From contig NZ_JACJPP010000012.1 in assembly GCF_014696135.1 (NCBI RefSeq), positions 248,001 to 312,000 of the forward strand: a stretch of DNA of 64,000 nt. Direction: 5' to 3'. Positions 10,332 through 19,268 of the stretch are shown piece after piece. Position numbers and translations under genes: made by a program. The notes below the pieces were generated by a model. The model was not told the DNA's origin. It did not search any database and saw nothing but the letters and a program-made list of their open reading frames with translations. Every line of letters starts with the position of its first letter. The first letter of the stretch is position 1. The stretch comes from Nodosilinea sp. FACHB-141. GTDB taxonomy: Bacteria; Cyanobacteriota; Cyanobacteriia; Phormidesmidales; Phormidesmidaceae.

Positions 10332-12110
10332 ATGATCAGATCAGGGTTTCGCACTGCACTTTTGGTAGCCGTCGCTGGCATTGCCATAGCCGCCACCGTC
10401 ACTAGCCAATCTACCGACCTGGCCACCGCTCCGCCTGCTGCGATCGAGGCAGATAACTTGGACGCCGCCGCGCCAGCTCGCGACCCAGAAACTCTGCGCC
10501 TGCTGTACAGTCGCTCGGTGGTTACCCTCAACCCTCACCTGGCCAGTGGCTACCAAGATTTTGAGGCGGCCCGCATCGTCTACGAACCCCTAGCCAGCTA
10601 TAACGAGGCGGGCGAGCTGGTGCCCTTTCTAGCCGACGAAATTCCGACTGCAGAGAACGGGGGCATAGCCGCCGATGGCACCTCTGTCACCTGGACGCTG
10701 CGCCCCGATATCACCTGGGCCGACGGCGAACCCTTCACCGCCGCCGATGTGGTGTTTACCTTCGAATTTATTCGCAATCCTGTGGTGGCGGCAGCAACCG
10801 CTCAATATTATGACGGTGTGAAAAGCGTGGAGGCGATCGACGACTACACCGTAAAAATTACCTTTGCCACTCCCACCCCCGCCTGGTCGATTCCTTTCAC
10901 CGGTCAAACCGGGCTGATTTTGCCTCGCCACATCTTTAAAGAATTTAACGGCCCTACCGCCCGAGATGCACTGGCCAACCTCCAGCCCGTTGGCACTGGC
11001 CCCTACCAGGTCGTCGGGTTTGAGTCGGGCACTGTGGTGTACGAGCCCAATCCCAGCTACTGGGGCGGACGGCCTGCCTTTAAGCAAATAGAGCTGGCAG
11101 GCGGTCTAGCTCCCTACGCCGCAGCGCGAGAGGTCTTGCAGGCTGGCACCGCCGACTTTGCCCACAACCTCCAGGTTGAAGCGGAGGCCCTCAGCGAGCT
11201 AGAAACTGACGCCAGTGGCCATGTCACTCACCTGTTTGGCTCTCAGGTGGAGCGGATTATGCTAAATTTTTCCAATCCCTTTGCCCGCACCGAAGACGGG
11301 GAGCGCTCTAGCCCAGAGATTCCGCACCCCTATTTCAGCGATGTGCGAGTGCGTCAGGCGATTAATCTAGCCGTAGATCGCAACACCATTGCCAAAGAGC
11401 TTTACGGTGCCTCTGGCAAACCAACCGCTCAACTGCTGGTGGCCCCTGCCAACTACCAAGCGCCAGACGTCAGTTATAGCTACAATCTGGCGCAGGCCAA
11501 AGCGCTGCTCGATGAGGCGGGCTGGGTTGACAGCAACGGTGATGGTCTGCGTGAAAAAGATGGCATTCCCCTAGAGGTGCTGTTTCAGGCGGCGGTCAAT
11601 CCGGTGCGCCAAAAGACCCAGACCATTGTCAGCGATAGTCTGCAAGAGCTGGGAGTAGATGTGCAGATTGCGCGAGTGCGTATGGACGAATTTTTCTCAG
11701 GCAACCCGGAGGACACCGGCAGCCTCAACCATTTCTATGCCGATATGCAGGTGTACTCTATTGGCAACGAAAGCCCTGACCCCAGCATCTATATGGGTTG
11801 GTGGACTTGCGACAAAATTGCTTCCCAGGCCAACCAATGGCAGGAGCCCAACAACGCCCGCTACTGCAACCCGGAGTACGATCGCCTCTGGGATGAAGCC
11901 CGCCAAGAACTCGACCCCGCTCGCCGCGCCGCACTGTTTCAGCAAATGAATGAGCTGCTAGCCCAGGATGTCGCCGTCATTCCGGTGGTGCACCGAGCTA
12001 TGACCAATGCAGTCAGCGATCGCCTCACCGGAGTCGAGTTCACTCCCTGGGATGCCAGCACTTGGGCGATCAAAGACTGGAGCCCTAAGCCCGCTCAGCC
12101 GGAGCAATAG
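10332..12110 (+). CDS. ABC transporter substrate-binding protein, peptide/opine family 5
   Basis: 592 residues, the usual size for SBP_bac_5 (OppA/DppA-like) proteins. The N-terminus is a Sec signal peptide (Arg near the start, hydrophobic core to about residue 25) without a lipobox cysteine, so it is probably a soluble periplasmic protein. Family hallmarks are present: TLNPHLASGYQDFEAARIVYEPLA, a DGTSVTWTLRPDITWADGEPF block, and FSDVRVRQAINLAVDR (the family signature). Ligands are likely oligopeptides or related solutes. No permease or ATPase gene lies next to it, so its transporter partners must be encoded elsewhere. A 32-bp palindrome follows within 60 bp. Confidence 0.9.
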   Translation: MIRSGFRTALLVAVAGIAIAATVTSQSTDLATAPPAAIEADNLDAAAPARDPETLRLLYSRSVVTLNPHLASGYQDFEAARIVYEPLASYNEAGELVPFLADEIPTAENGGIAADGTSVTWTLRPDITWADGEPFTAADVVFTFEFIRNPVVAAATAQYYDGVKSVEAIDDYTVKITFATPTPAWSIPFTGQTGLILPRHIFKEFNGPTARDALANLQPVGTGPYQVVGFESGTVVYEPNPSYWGGRPAFKQIELAGGLAPYAAAREVLQAGTADFAHNLQVEAEALSELETDASGHVTHLFGSQVERIMLNFSNPFARTEDGERSSPEIPHPYFSDVRVRQAINLAVDRNTIAKELYGASGKPTAQLLVAPANYQAPDVSYSYNLAQAKALLDEAGWVDSNGDGLREKDGIPLEVLFQAAVNPVRQKTQTIVSDSLQELGVDVQIARVRMDEFFSGNPEDTGSLNHFYADMQVYSIGNESPDPSIYMGWWTCDKIASQANQWQEPNNARYCNPEYDRLWDEARQELDPARRAALFQQMNELLAQDVAVIPVVHRAMTNAVSDRLTGVEFTPWDASTWAIKDWSPKPAQPEQ

Positions 12111-12164
12111 CAGAGCAGGCGCGATCGCTGAGATAGGTGTCTAAGCCTTCTATTACGTAGTAGT

Positions 12165-12196
12165 TGGCTAATGATTGCGATCGCAATCATTAGCCA
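12165..12196. repeat. 32-bp perfect palindrome centred on HIP1
   Basis: The two 16-nt halves (12165-12180 and 12181-12196) are exact reverse complements with no spacer; the centre is GCGATCGC, the HIP1 octamer. It could act as a terminator stem for the preceding gene, a protein-binding dyad or a repeat-type element. No T-run follows. Confidence 0.85.
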
Positions 12197-12329
12197 TACT
12201 TTTGGCCATTAGGTTGCAGAACTAGGAGGGACTTGAAGCCAGCAAAGCTCAAGGTTTTATAGCGAATATGTGGTTTTCTGGCCGGGTCAAGGCAGAATGG
12301 TTAACTGTAACAAGCGACCGACCCTTCCT

Positions 12330-13112
12330 ATGACCTCTGAACCCGCTGTCACCAGCTCCACGGTGTCTCCTCTGGCTGCGATCGCCCTTAAGGTAGCCGG
12401 TGCCATCGCCATTCTGTCAGCCCTGCTCGACTTTCTGATTCTGCTGATTCCACCCAATCTCACCAATGTGCAGTGGCAGTTGGCCACTACCACTCAGCTC
12501 GTCGATCGCGGCATTGTCCCTCTGATAGGCATGGCTCTGCTGCTGACCGGGTTTTGGCTCGACAGTTCTGTGGGCAAGGGGAGGCAGCGCAAAAATCTGA
12601 CCACCGATCTGCGGTTTTGGGTCTGTGCTTTGGCTAGCGTGCTGGGTTTGGTCTACTTGTTGCTCATACTACTGCACCTCAACGCTGTACGCCTTTCTAG
12701 TCAAGCGGCCCTAGCCCAAGTCAGCACCGAAGCTAGCGAAGCCGCAACCCAGCTGCAACAACGGCTGTCTACCGAACTCAGCCAGCAACAGACCCAGCTA
12801 GGGGCGCTATTCGAAAACGACGATCTTTTATCCCAAGCGATCCAAAGCGGCCAGCTTCCCGCCGATATTGAGCAGTACCGCGACGATCCAGAGGGGCTCA
12901 CCCAGTTCTTGCAGCAGCGCGCTGACCAAGCCCAGCAGCAAATTGAAACCGAAATCGGCACTCGCCGGGCGGAAGCCGAGCAGCGCGTTAGGGTTGAGGC
13001 CTGGCGCTCTGGCATTCGCGTCTCAGTGATTAGCCTGCTCTTGGCCGCTGGTTACTCGATCATTGGCTGGCTAGGGCTACGACGGCTGCTATCACTGACA
13101 CGGTCAGCCTAG
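12330..13112 (+). CDS. HpsJ-family membrane protein
   Basis: About 260 residues from ATG 12330; the frame extends upstream through ATG 12297 to a GTG at 12270, and the true start is uncertain. Layout: a hydrophobic segment near the N-terminus followed by IPPNLTN; a second in VDRGIVPLIGMALLLTGFWLD; a third in LRFWVCALASVLGLVYLLLIL; a Gln/Ala-rich coiled coil of about 110 residues; and a final membrane segment (ISLLLAAGYSIIGWLGL). This matches HpsJ-family proteins, named for the hormogonium polysaccharide locus of Nostoc and widespread in cyanobacteria. A direct polysaccharide role here is inferred. It ends convergently, 4 bp overlapping the SWIM gene. Confidence 0.75.
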   Translation: MTSEPAVTSSTVSPLAAIALKVAGAIAILSALLDFLILLIPPNLTNVQWQLATTTQLVDRGIVPLIGMALLLTGFWLDSSVGKGRQRKNLTTDLRFWVCALASVLGLVYLLLILLHLNAVRLSSQAALAQVSTEASEAATQLQQRLSTELSQQQTQLGALFENDDLLSQAIQSGQLPADIEQYRDDPEGLTQFLQQRADQAQQQIETEIGTRRAEAEQRVRVEAWRSGIRVSVISLLLAAGYSIIGWLGLRRLLSLTRSA

Positions 13113-13951
13113 CCTAGGGCTTGCATCATCGCCTGCTGGGCTACGGTCTGATAAATCTCCTTGAGGTGGCCCATCACTGCGGGTGCATCCTCAGGAGGGA
13201 GCGGTATTTTACCCAACACATCTAGAACCGTTGTTTCGGCAGGGGTAATCACCACCAGTTCCGAGTCCAGGGGTTCTGCATAGGCCCAAAAATGCTGAAG
13301 ATCAACTTGACTGGTGACTTTCCCAGATTCCGGCTGAATGGCCAACTCCGTATCTGTGGTTAGGACTTCGGTGGAGGTCGCGGTACTCTGCCGTCGTTGC
13401 CGTAGCGCGTCTAAAATACTGTCACGACTGCGACCCCGCAGTTGAAACAGCACAAACGGGTCCTCGCGAAAAAAATCTCCTAGCTGGTAGTACACCGCTG
13501 CAATGTGCTTGCAGGGGTTCTTAGGATCAGGGCAACTGCATTTAGAATGCACCTCTGACAGGTTGAATGGGTAAAGGCTGAGGCCATTGGCGGTAAAAAC
13601 AGCCTCAATTTCAGCCGGCATTTCCCCCGCCAGCAGCTGAGCAGAATAAATAGCCTGCTCCGAAAGTGAATCAATGACGTAGTTCCAGTCTTCATCACTA
13701 AACGCGTCGAGCCAGATCGAAAGCTTGTAAGGTTCTTCAGCTGTGCCCTGCACCAAGGCCGTGACCTTAGACCCCTTGTACTCTAGGCTGAGAATGTGGC
13801 CTTCTCGGGCGTAGATGCGTCCCCGCTCTAGGCGCTTTTTGAAGCGGTAGGTGTTCAACAGCTCTACCCAGCGCTGCACCCACCAAGCTTCATCTTCTAG
13901 GGCATAGGCAGAGCTTGAGGCGGACGCGTAGGCAGTCATAACAGGCAGCAT
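13109..13951 (-). CDS. SWIM zinc-finger protein
   Basis: 280 residues, cytoplasmic. The SWIM motif CxCx(n)CxH is clear in the block KCSCPDPKNPCKHIAAVYY, giving a zinc-binding module likely used for DNA or protein contact. The preceding region (YKGSKVTALVQGTAEEPYKL) is the usual beta-rich lead-in of bacterial SWIM proteins. The C-terminal 100 residues are not recognised. Family members often sit beside SNF2 helicases; none is present here. It overlaps the HpsJ-family gene tail to tail by 4 bp. Start ATG 13951, with a second ATG at 13939. Confidence 0.85.
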   Translation of the reverse strand: MLPVMTAYASASSSAYALEDEAWWVQRWVELLNTYRFKKRLERGRIYAREGHILSLEYKGSKVTALVQGTAEEPYKLSIWLDAFSDEDWNYVIDSLSEQAIYSAQLLAGEMPAEIEAVFTANGLSLYPFNLSEVHSKCSCPDPKNPCKHIAAVYYQLGDFFREDPFVLFQLRGRSRDSILDALRQRRQSTATSTEVLTTDTELAIQPESGKVTSQVDLQHFWAYAEPLDSELVVITPAETTVLDVLGKIPLPPEDAPAVMGHLKEIYQTVAQQAMMQALG

Positions 13952-14119
13952 AATGGGCTATCTGTTCATCTTAAGGCCAGTCGAGCTAGCCTCGCAGACT
14001 TGATCTAACAACCTATTGCAAGTGAACAGATCCAGGGAACGTTCCGCTGCTGGAGGCCCAAAACTCAGGTTTTAGACCCCAAGATTGACTAAATTTACCG
14101 AGCGGCTGCCATTGCTAGA

Positions 14120-14162
14120 GTCATGCCCATCACGCCAATGTCTTTGGCGCGATGGGCATGAC
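14120..14162 (-). terminator. Long hairpin after ugd
   Basis: A 12-bp stem (14120-14131 with 14151-14162), one mismatch, then 6 more pairs (14133-14138 with 14144-14149). It begins 10 nt beyond the ugd stop codon and is likely its terminator, without a T-run. Confidence 0.65.
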
Positions 14163-14171
14163 AGTTAGGCG

Positions 14172-15560
14172 TTAGCGACCAATACCCAGGTACTGGAACC
14201 CAGCCCGCACCAGAGCTTCGCGATCGAGGAAGTTGCGGCCATCAATGATGATGGGGCTGTTCATCCGCTGGCCCATAGCGGCGTAGTCGAGCTCTTTAAA
14301 CTGTTGCCAGTCGGTGACTAAGACCAGGGCATCGCAGTGGTCGGCCAAGAGCGTGGCGTCAGTCTCAACGATAACGCCCGTCAGCCCATGGCGCAGCCCG
14401 CTTTGGGAAACAATGGGGTCATAGGCTTTAACTTTGGCTCCTAGGCGATTGAGCTGCTCAATCAAAATCAACGCTGGTGCGTCGCGCATGTCGTCGGTGT
14501 CAGGCTTAAACGTGAGCCCCAGCAGGCCTACGGTTTTTCCCTTGAGAATCTTAAGCACCTGCTGAAGCTTTTCGAGGGTAATTTGACGCTGGCGGTCGTT
14601 AACCTCCACGGCGGCTTTGAGTAGCTGCGCCTCGTAGCCGTAGTCGTCGGCGGTGTGAATCAGGGCCGATACGTCTTTGGGAAAGCACGACCCGCCCCAG
14701 CCAATGCCTGCCTGCAAAAACTTTTTGCCGATACGAGAGTCTAGACCAATGCCTTGGGCCACCTGAGTCACGTCGGCTCCCACGCGATCGCAGATATTGG
14801 CGACTTCATTAATAAAGCTAATTTTGGTGGCCAAAAAAGCGTTAGAAGCATACTTGACCATTTCGGCCGAGCTGATATCGGTAACCAGCACAGGCACTGG
14901 CTCAGCACTGGGATCTTCGGCAAAGCGCCGTTCTATGATCGGGGTGTAAAGTTCTTTCATCATGGCGATCGCCCGAGGGCTGTTGCTGCCCAGCACGATG
15001 CGATCAGGGTTAAAGGTGTCGTATACCGCTGAGCCTTCGCGCAAAAACTCTGGGTTGCTAACGACATCAAAGTCGGCAGCAACCTCAGGGTGGGTTGTCT
15101 CAGGAATACCCCCAGCAGGCACGGGTACCAGCTGGCGCTCAGCCACGCCATCCAACACAATCATGCGCACCCAGTCGCCGGAACCAATGGGTACCGTAGA
15201 TTTATTAACAATCACCTTGTAACCGCCGTTTAGGTGAGTACCAATGCCCCGAGCTACCGCCTCCACATAGCGGGTATCACTTTCACCCGTAGGCAGTGCT
15301 GGGGTGCCCACTGCAATGAATAGGATGTCGCCGTGCTCAACGCCACCTTTGAGATCAGTGGAAAACTGGAGATGGCCTGCTGCCATTGACGACTGCATAA
15401 TCTCAGCCAGCCCAGGCTCAAAAATGGGCGACTGCCCCGCCTGCATGAGCTTAACCTTTTCTTCGTTGACATCAATACACACTACATCGTGGCCAACATT
15501 GGCTAAGCACACACCGGTAACTAGGCCTACATAACCAGTACCAATCACACATACCCGCAT
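14172..15560 (-). CDS. ugd: UDP-glucose 6-dehydrogenase
   Basis: Oxidises UDP-glucose to UDP-glucuronate with two NAD+. 462 residues, normal for the family. The N-terminal Rossmann motif is GTGYVGLVTG (residues 7-16), the middle helix block SAEMVKYASNAFLATKISF is conserved, and the catalytic cysteine is in GGSCFPKD (about Cys292). The C-terminal UDP-binding domain begins around VGLLGLTFKPDTDD. It lies 124 bp downstream of the UDP-glucuronate decarboxylase gene on the same strand, so the pair probably forms an operon supplying UDP-glucuronate and UDP-xylose for surface polysaccharides. A long hairpin closes the unit. Confidence 0.96.
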   Translation of the reverse strand: MRVCVIGTGYVGLVTGVCLANVGHDVVCIDVNEEKVKLMQAGQSPIFEPGLAEIMQSSMAAGHLQFSTDLKGGVEHGDILFIAVGTPALPTGESDTRYVEAVARGIGTHLNGGYKVIVNKSTVPIGSGDWVRMIVLDGVAERQLVPVPAGGIPETTHPEVAADFDVVSNPEFLREGSAVYDTFNPDRIVLGSNSPRAIAMMKELYTPIIERRFAEDPSAEPVPVLVTDISSAEMVKYASNAFLATKISFINEVANICDRVGADVTQVAQGIGLDSRIGKKFLQAGIGWGGSCFPKDVSALIHTADDYGYEAQLLKAAVEVNDRQRQITLEKLQQVLKILKGKTVGLLGLTFKPDTDDMRDAPALILIEQLNRLGAKVKAYDPIVSQSGLRHGLTGVIVETDATLLADHCDALVLVTDWQQFKELDYAAMGQRMNSPIIIDGRNFLDREALVRAGFQYLGIGR

Positions 15561-15684
15561 AGAAAATAGTCCTTACTTTATGAACAATCGATAACCGTTA
15601 AACTTTGAGCTTAATGCTCTTGACTTTGGCAAACCCGAGGCCATAGCTAGACTATGGCCTCCTAGCTATGGCAACCTGCAAAGG

Positions 15685-16662
15685 CTAGCTAGTCACAGAG
15701 TGCAGTGTCGGTGATACAGCCGCAGTTGTTCCTGATGGGCTCTGACGACTGCGAAAATCGTCGATGGTAAGCTTGAGTCCCTCCTGTAGAGGCACCGTAG
15801 GATTCCAGCCGAGGAACGTTTGAGCCCGAGTGATATCTGGCTTGCGGCGCTGTGGGTCATCCTGGGGCAAGGGTTTATAAATCAAGTCAGCGCCTGGGTT
15901 CACCATAGCCTGGATGGTTTGAGCTAGCTGTAAAATGGTGTACTCATCGGGGTTGCCTAAATTGACTGGACCAATGTAATCGCCATTCATAAGTCTCATC
16001 AGACCGCTCACCAAATCAGACACGTAGCAAAAACTCCGCGTTTGAGAACCGCTACCGTACACAGTCAGCGGAATACCCTGTAGGGCCTGGACAACGAAAT
16101 TGCTGACTACACGGCCATCGTTTTCAAGCATGCGAGGCCCATAGGTATTGAAAATTCGGGCCACTCGAATATCGACGTTGTTTTGACGGTGGTAGTCAAA
16201 GGCTAAGGTTTCAGCAACGCGCTTGCCCTCGTCATAACAGCTGCGAATGCCAATAGGATTGACATTGCCTCGGTAGTCTTCGGTTTGGGGATGTACTTCA
16301 GGGTCGCCATACACCTCAGAGGTTGAGGCTAGCAAAAAGCGAGCTTTAACTCGCTTAGCTAAGCCCAACATATTTAGGGTGCCCATAACGTTGGTTTTGA
16401 TGGTTTTAACCGGGTTGTATTGGTAATGCACCGGAGAGGCAGGGCAAGCCAGATGATAAATTTGGTCAACCTCAAGCCGAATTGGCTCAGTTACATCGTG
16501 GCGAATGACCTCGAAATAGGGGTGATCGAGCCAGTGCAGCAGATTGTGCCGGTGACCTGTATAAAAATTATCTAGACAAATTACTTCGTGACCTTCGGTC
16601 ATCAAACGGTCGATTAAATGGGAGCCAATAAACCCGGCTCCACCGGTTACGAGAATTCTCAT
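15685..16662 (-). CDS. UDP-glucuronate decarboxylase (UDP-xylose synthase), SDR family
   Basis: Extended short-chain dehydrogenase that converts UDP-glucuronate to UDP-xylose. 325 residues from ATG 16662; a TTG two codons upstream is also open. The NAD motif is GGAGFIGS (residues 7-14). The catalytic pair is Tyr143 and Lys147 in SCYDEGKR, and the UXS-type blocks [16 protein letters not shown] and [10 protein letters not shown] are present; these separate it from GalE or RmlB. Its substrate is the product of the neighbouring ugd. The C-terminus ends in a Ser/Thr-rich tail without clear function. Divergent from the GGCT-family gene. Confidence 0.93.
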   Translation of the reverse strand: MRILVTGGAGFIGSHLIDRLMTEGHEVICLDNFYTGHRHNLLHWLDHPYFEVIRHDVTEPIRLEVDQIYHLACPASPVHYQYNPVKTIKTNVMGTLNMLGLAKRVKARFLLASTSEVYGDPEVHPQTEDYRGNVNPIGIRSCYDEGKRVAETLAFDYHRQNNVDIRVARIFNTYGPRMLENDGRVVSNFVVQALQGIPLTVYGSGSQTRSFCYVSDLVSGLMRLMNGDYIGPVNLGNPDEYTILQLAQTIQAMVNPGADLIYKPLPQDDPQRRKPDITRAQTFLGWNPTVPLQEGLKLTIDDFRSRQSPSGTTAAVSPTLHSVTS

Positions 16663-16864
16663 GGGCAATTAACCAGAGAGAGATTTATAAACTAGGGGGT
16701 GTAGCTTGCATCTACCCTTACTTTTCCTAGGGTAAAGTATCCGGATATCAAAACCCCATTGCCTCAATTTTGATTAGTTTGCTGATACTCTATGAAGTTT
16801 TTTACTTTAAACGGCTGTTTTTAACCTGGACCTGAGCAGGCTGTGTACTTATTTAAGCCACCCT

Positions 16865-17296
16865 ATGTCTGATGATGTCCTTTGCTATTTGTTCGTTTAT
16901 GGCACCCTAAAACCTGGGGAGAGAGCGTTTGCCAACCTCTGTGAACCTTTTGCGATCGCAGCCCAACCTGCACAGACGCTGGGACGGCTCTATCATTTAC
17001 CCCTAGGCTACCCAGCTATGACCACAGAACCTGGTTGGGTACAAGGGTTTTTGCTGACGTTCTCCAGCGCATATGCTCTAACGGCTATAGATGATTTTGA
17101 AGAATATTACCCCGATCGCCCCCAGAGCAGTGAGTACCAGCGGAGCTTGCAAACAGTTTATGACCTGAACCAGCACCCCTTAGAGATAGCTTGGGTCTAC
17201 ACCATTAGCCTAGAGCAGGTAAATAGTTTTGGAGGTCTCTGGTTACCCCATGGCTATTGGACAGAGGCTATGGACTTTATAAACTTGCCAAAATAA
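16865..17296 (+). CDS. Gamma-glutamylcyclotransferase (AIG2-like) family protein
   Basis: 143 residues. The N-terminal FVYGTLKPGE is the signature loop of the GGCT/AIG2 fold, and LTAIDDFEEYYP carries the conserved acidic residue region where the general-base glutamate normally lies. Bacterial members act on gamma-glutamyl amines or peptides, or are uncharacterised, so the substrate cannot be named. The gene stands alone, divergent from the UXS gene, and is closed by a strong hairpin shared with the porin on the other strand. Confidence 0.85.
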   Translation: MSDDVLCYLFVYGTLKPGERAFANLCEPFAIAAQPAQTLGRLYHLPLGYPAMTTEPGWVQGFLLTFSSAYALTAIDDFEEYYPDRPQSSEYQRSLQTVYDLNQHPLEIAWVYTISLEQVNSFGGLWLPHGYWTEAMDFINLPK

Positions 17297-17325
17297 AAAA
17301 GGCTCTGCCATGTTGGCAGAGCCTT
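17291..17325 (-). terminator. Bidirectional terminator between GGCT gene and porin
   Basis: Perfect 12-bp stem (17299-17310 with 17314-17325, loop of 3). The A-run on its left (17291-17300) becomes a U-run on the minus strand, so it is best oriented as the porin terminator; it may also stop the plus-strand gene. Confidence 0.85.
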
Positions 17326-17369
17326 AACGCTAGTTAAACCTAGCTAAGTTGTGACTAAGTTATGACAAC

Positions 17370-18860
17370 TTAGAAACGGAAGGTGGCGCGAAGAGCACCC
17401 CAGAGACCAATGTCATCATTACCAGCAAGGTTGGTATTGATGTCACCGTAGATGACAGCGGGTGTGATGGTCAAGAACTGGTTGAAGGGAATTTCGTAGT
17501 AACCTTCAATCAGAGTGGGGTTGTTAGTAGTACCTAATAGCTGGGGCAATTGGCCACCGTAGACACCTAGCTGAGCACCCTCAGCCAGGAAGTCATTGAG
17601 GCCAACACCAGCAGTCCAGCTGAAGTCGTTGCCACCATTGTAGGTGGTGTAAGCACCGTGGCCAGCTACGAAGAACCTGCCGAAGTCAAGGTTCAACAGA
17701 CCAGCATAGGTGTCAGTAGCACCCGCAACACCATTGAATCTGTCAGACCGGTCGCTGTGGATGTAGGCAATACCAGCATCCAGGAAGCCATCAGTTATGA
17801 AGCTGAGCTGGCCAATGTAGCTCTGGCTATTAGCAGCAAAGATACCGACGGAGGGAGTAAAACCACCCTCGCCACTGGTGTAACCTGCATCGAACACAAT
17901 GCTGTCGGTGAGAGCAAAGCTCAGACCAACACCAGGACCAGCGGTAGTGCTACCACCCGCGTCATAGAACTGAGGCCCACCAGCATCAGCAACGGAGGGG
18001 CCGTCGAAGGGCACGATGGTGCTGGTTACCCAGTCATCGCCCTGGAGACCACGAGCAGAAGCCGTTACGGTAATACGGCTACCAACAGGGAATTGGTAGT
18101 AGAAGTCATCAACAGCAACGTTGTAATCAGTATTGTCCTCGTTGCCGGCGTCACTGCTGCTAGCATTAGCAAGACCACCTAGGAGCCCATCGCTGAAACC
18201 GTCGCCGCTGATTGCATTGCCTCTGGCAGACTGCAAGCGAATGCGCAAACGGTCGTTGCCGGTAAAGCTGGAGTCGAAGTTCAAACGGGCACGGGCAGCA
18301 ACGCTAGTGCTCGCCTCACCGGTGACGATGTCAATCGGGGTAACCAGGTGGAAGTCAGCCTGACCAACCAGCTTGGTGGTGGTAGAGAACTGCTGAGCGC
18401 GCAGGGTAGCGGTTTCAGCTTCTAGGGCATCGACGCGACCGCGCAGGGTAGCCAGTTCAGCCTGGAACTCTTCTTGCAGACGACGAATGGTGGCGAGGTC
18501 GTCAGGGTCGATGCCGGACTGGGCGATCAGGGTCGCGATCACGTCCAAGCAGGAGTTGAGACCAGCGGCGAACTCAAAGCGAGTCAGGCTGCGCTGACCG
18601 CGGAAGGTGCGGTCGGGGTAGCCCTGAATACAACCGTAGTTTTCAACTAGGCTTTGTAGTGCCTGGAAGGCCCAGTCGGAGGGCAGCACGTCGGTGAGCT
18701 CTGAAACACTGGTGATTTGAGCCAGTTGAACAGAGTCTTGGTCGAAGTCGCTGACCAGGGGGGTAGCAGCTTCAGCTGCGATCGCGGAGCCAGAGACGGC
18801 CACAGCTGCACCTAGGGCAGCGGGCACAGCCAGCAAAGATTGCCAAAATAACTTAGCCAT
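17370..18860 (-). CDS. SLH-domain outer-membrane porin ('iron uptake porin'), copy 1
   Basis: Outer-membrane beta-barrel for passive solute or iron uptake. 496 residues: signal peptide (1 to about 28), an SLH domain (about 50-115: LPSDWAFQALQSLVENYGCIQGYPDRTFRG in outline) that binds cell-wall glycan, a short coiled coil (about 120-160), then an OprB-type barrel ending in phenylalanine (ATFRF) as expected for outer-membrane assembly. Cyanobacterial SomA/SomB-like family. Strong ribosome-binding site AGGAG, embedded in a sequence complementary to the sRNA Yfr1 core. A paralogue lies 408 bp upstream on the same strand; from about residue 43 to 162 the two proteins are nearly identical while the barrels diverge. 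Confidence 0.93.
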   Translation of the reverse strand: MAKLFWQSLLAVPAALGAAVAVSGSAIAAEAATPLVSDFDQDSVQLAQITSVSELTDVLPSDWAFQALQSLVENYGCIQGYPDRTFRGQRSLTRFEFAAGLNSCLDVIATLIAQSGIDPDDLATIRRLQEEFQAELATLRGRVDALEAETATLRAQQFSTTTKLVGQADFHLVTPIDIVTGEASTSVAARARLNFDSSFTGNDRLRIRLQSARGNAISGDGFSDGLLGGLANASSSDAGNEDNTDYNVAVDDFYYQFPVGSRITVTASARGLQGDDWVTSTIVPFDGPSVADAGGPQFYDAGGSTTAGPGVGLSFALTDSIVFDAGYTSGEGGFTPSVGIFAANSQSYIGQLSFITDGFLDAGIAYIHSDRSDRFNGVAGATDTYAGLLNLDFGRFFVAGHGAYTTYNGGNDFSWTAGVGLNDFLAEGAQLGVYGGQLPQLLGTTNNPTLIEGYYEIPFNQFLTITPAVIYGDINTNLAGNDDIGLWGALRATFRF

Positions 18861-18868
18861 TCGATTTT

Positions 18869-18878
18869 CTCCTCACAC
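18869..18878 (-). promoter_or_regulatory. Yfr1-complementary ribosome-binding site, porin copy 1
   Basis: On the mRNA this reads GUGUGAGGAG, 8 nt before the AUG, and includes the Shine-Dalgarno. It is the exact complement of CUCCUCACAC, part of the ultraconserved unpaired core (ACUCCUCACAC) of the cyanobacterial sRNA Yfr1, which is known to repress porin mRNAs in Prochlorococcus. Regulation here is inferred. Confidence 0.6.
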
Positions 18879-19268
18879 CTTAATCAAGGCTTATTGTGTA
18901 CCTACCAGCAGGTTTGGCAAAAGCCGCACCCAATGAACGAAGTTCAGACCTGACCCAATAATAGGGGACAGTAACTCAACCTTATGTACATCCAAGACCG
19001 ATAGTAGCAGATCTGCTCATCGGCGGCTAGATAAGATTTGACCTAATGACTAAGTAGTCACAAAATCACCTCATCTAGTGCTTAGACAAGCACCTTAGGC
19101 ATAAGGTTCCCCAAAATTATCTGAGTTAGCAGGAGTAAGGAAATTTTTTGGAATGGCGTATTAGACGACTGTTGATTCCGGTTTCTGAAGCTGATGGATA
19201 AGCTCTGGCGACCGGAGACTCTGACCAGTGATCAACCAACTCAGAGTCCCCAGTAAGAGGGATAACCC
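18879..19268 (-). promoter_or_regulatory. Porin-porin intergenic region with dyads
   Basis: About 390 bp without an ORF. A nested dyad lies at 18998-19023: AGCAGATCTGCT (19006-19017) inside CCGAT/ATCGG, about 140 nt before copy 1. Further on are GTGCTT/AAGCAC and ACCTT/AAGGT hairpins (about 19078-19108), and GACTCTGA (19217-19224) with TCAGAGTC (19241-19248), the best candidate end for the copy 2 transcript. The region probably contains the copy 1 promoter and a long 5' leader. Confidence 0.45.

Noticed and set aside
10016-10531. 171-codon minus-strand ORF across the 9206-10144 and 10332-12110 genes
   Set aside because: Covers two supported genes in antisense; low-complexity Arg/Ser/Gly translation.
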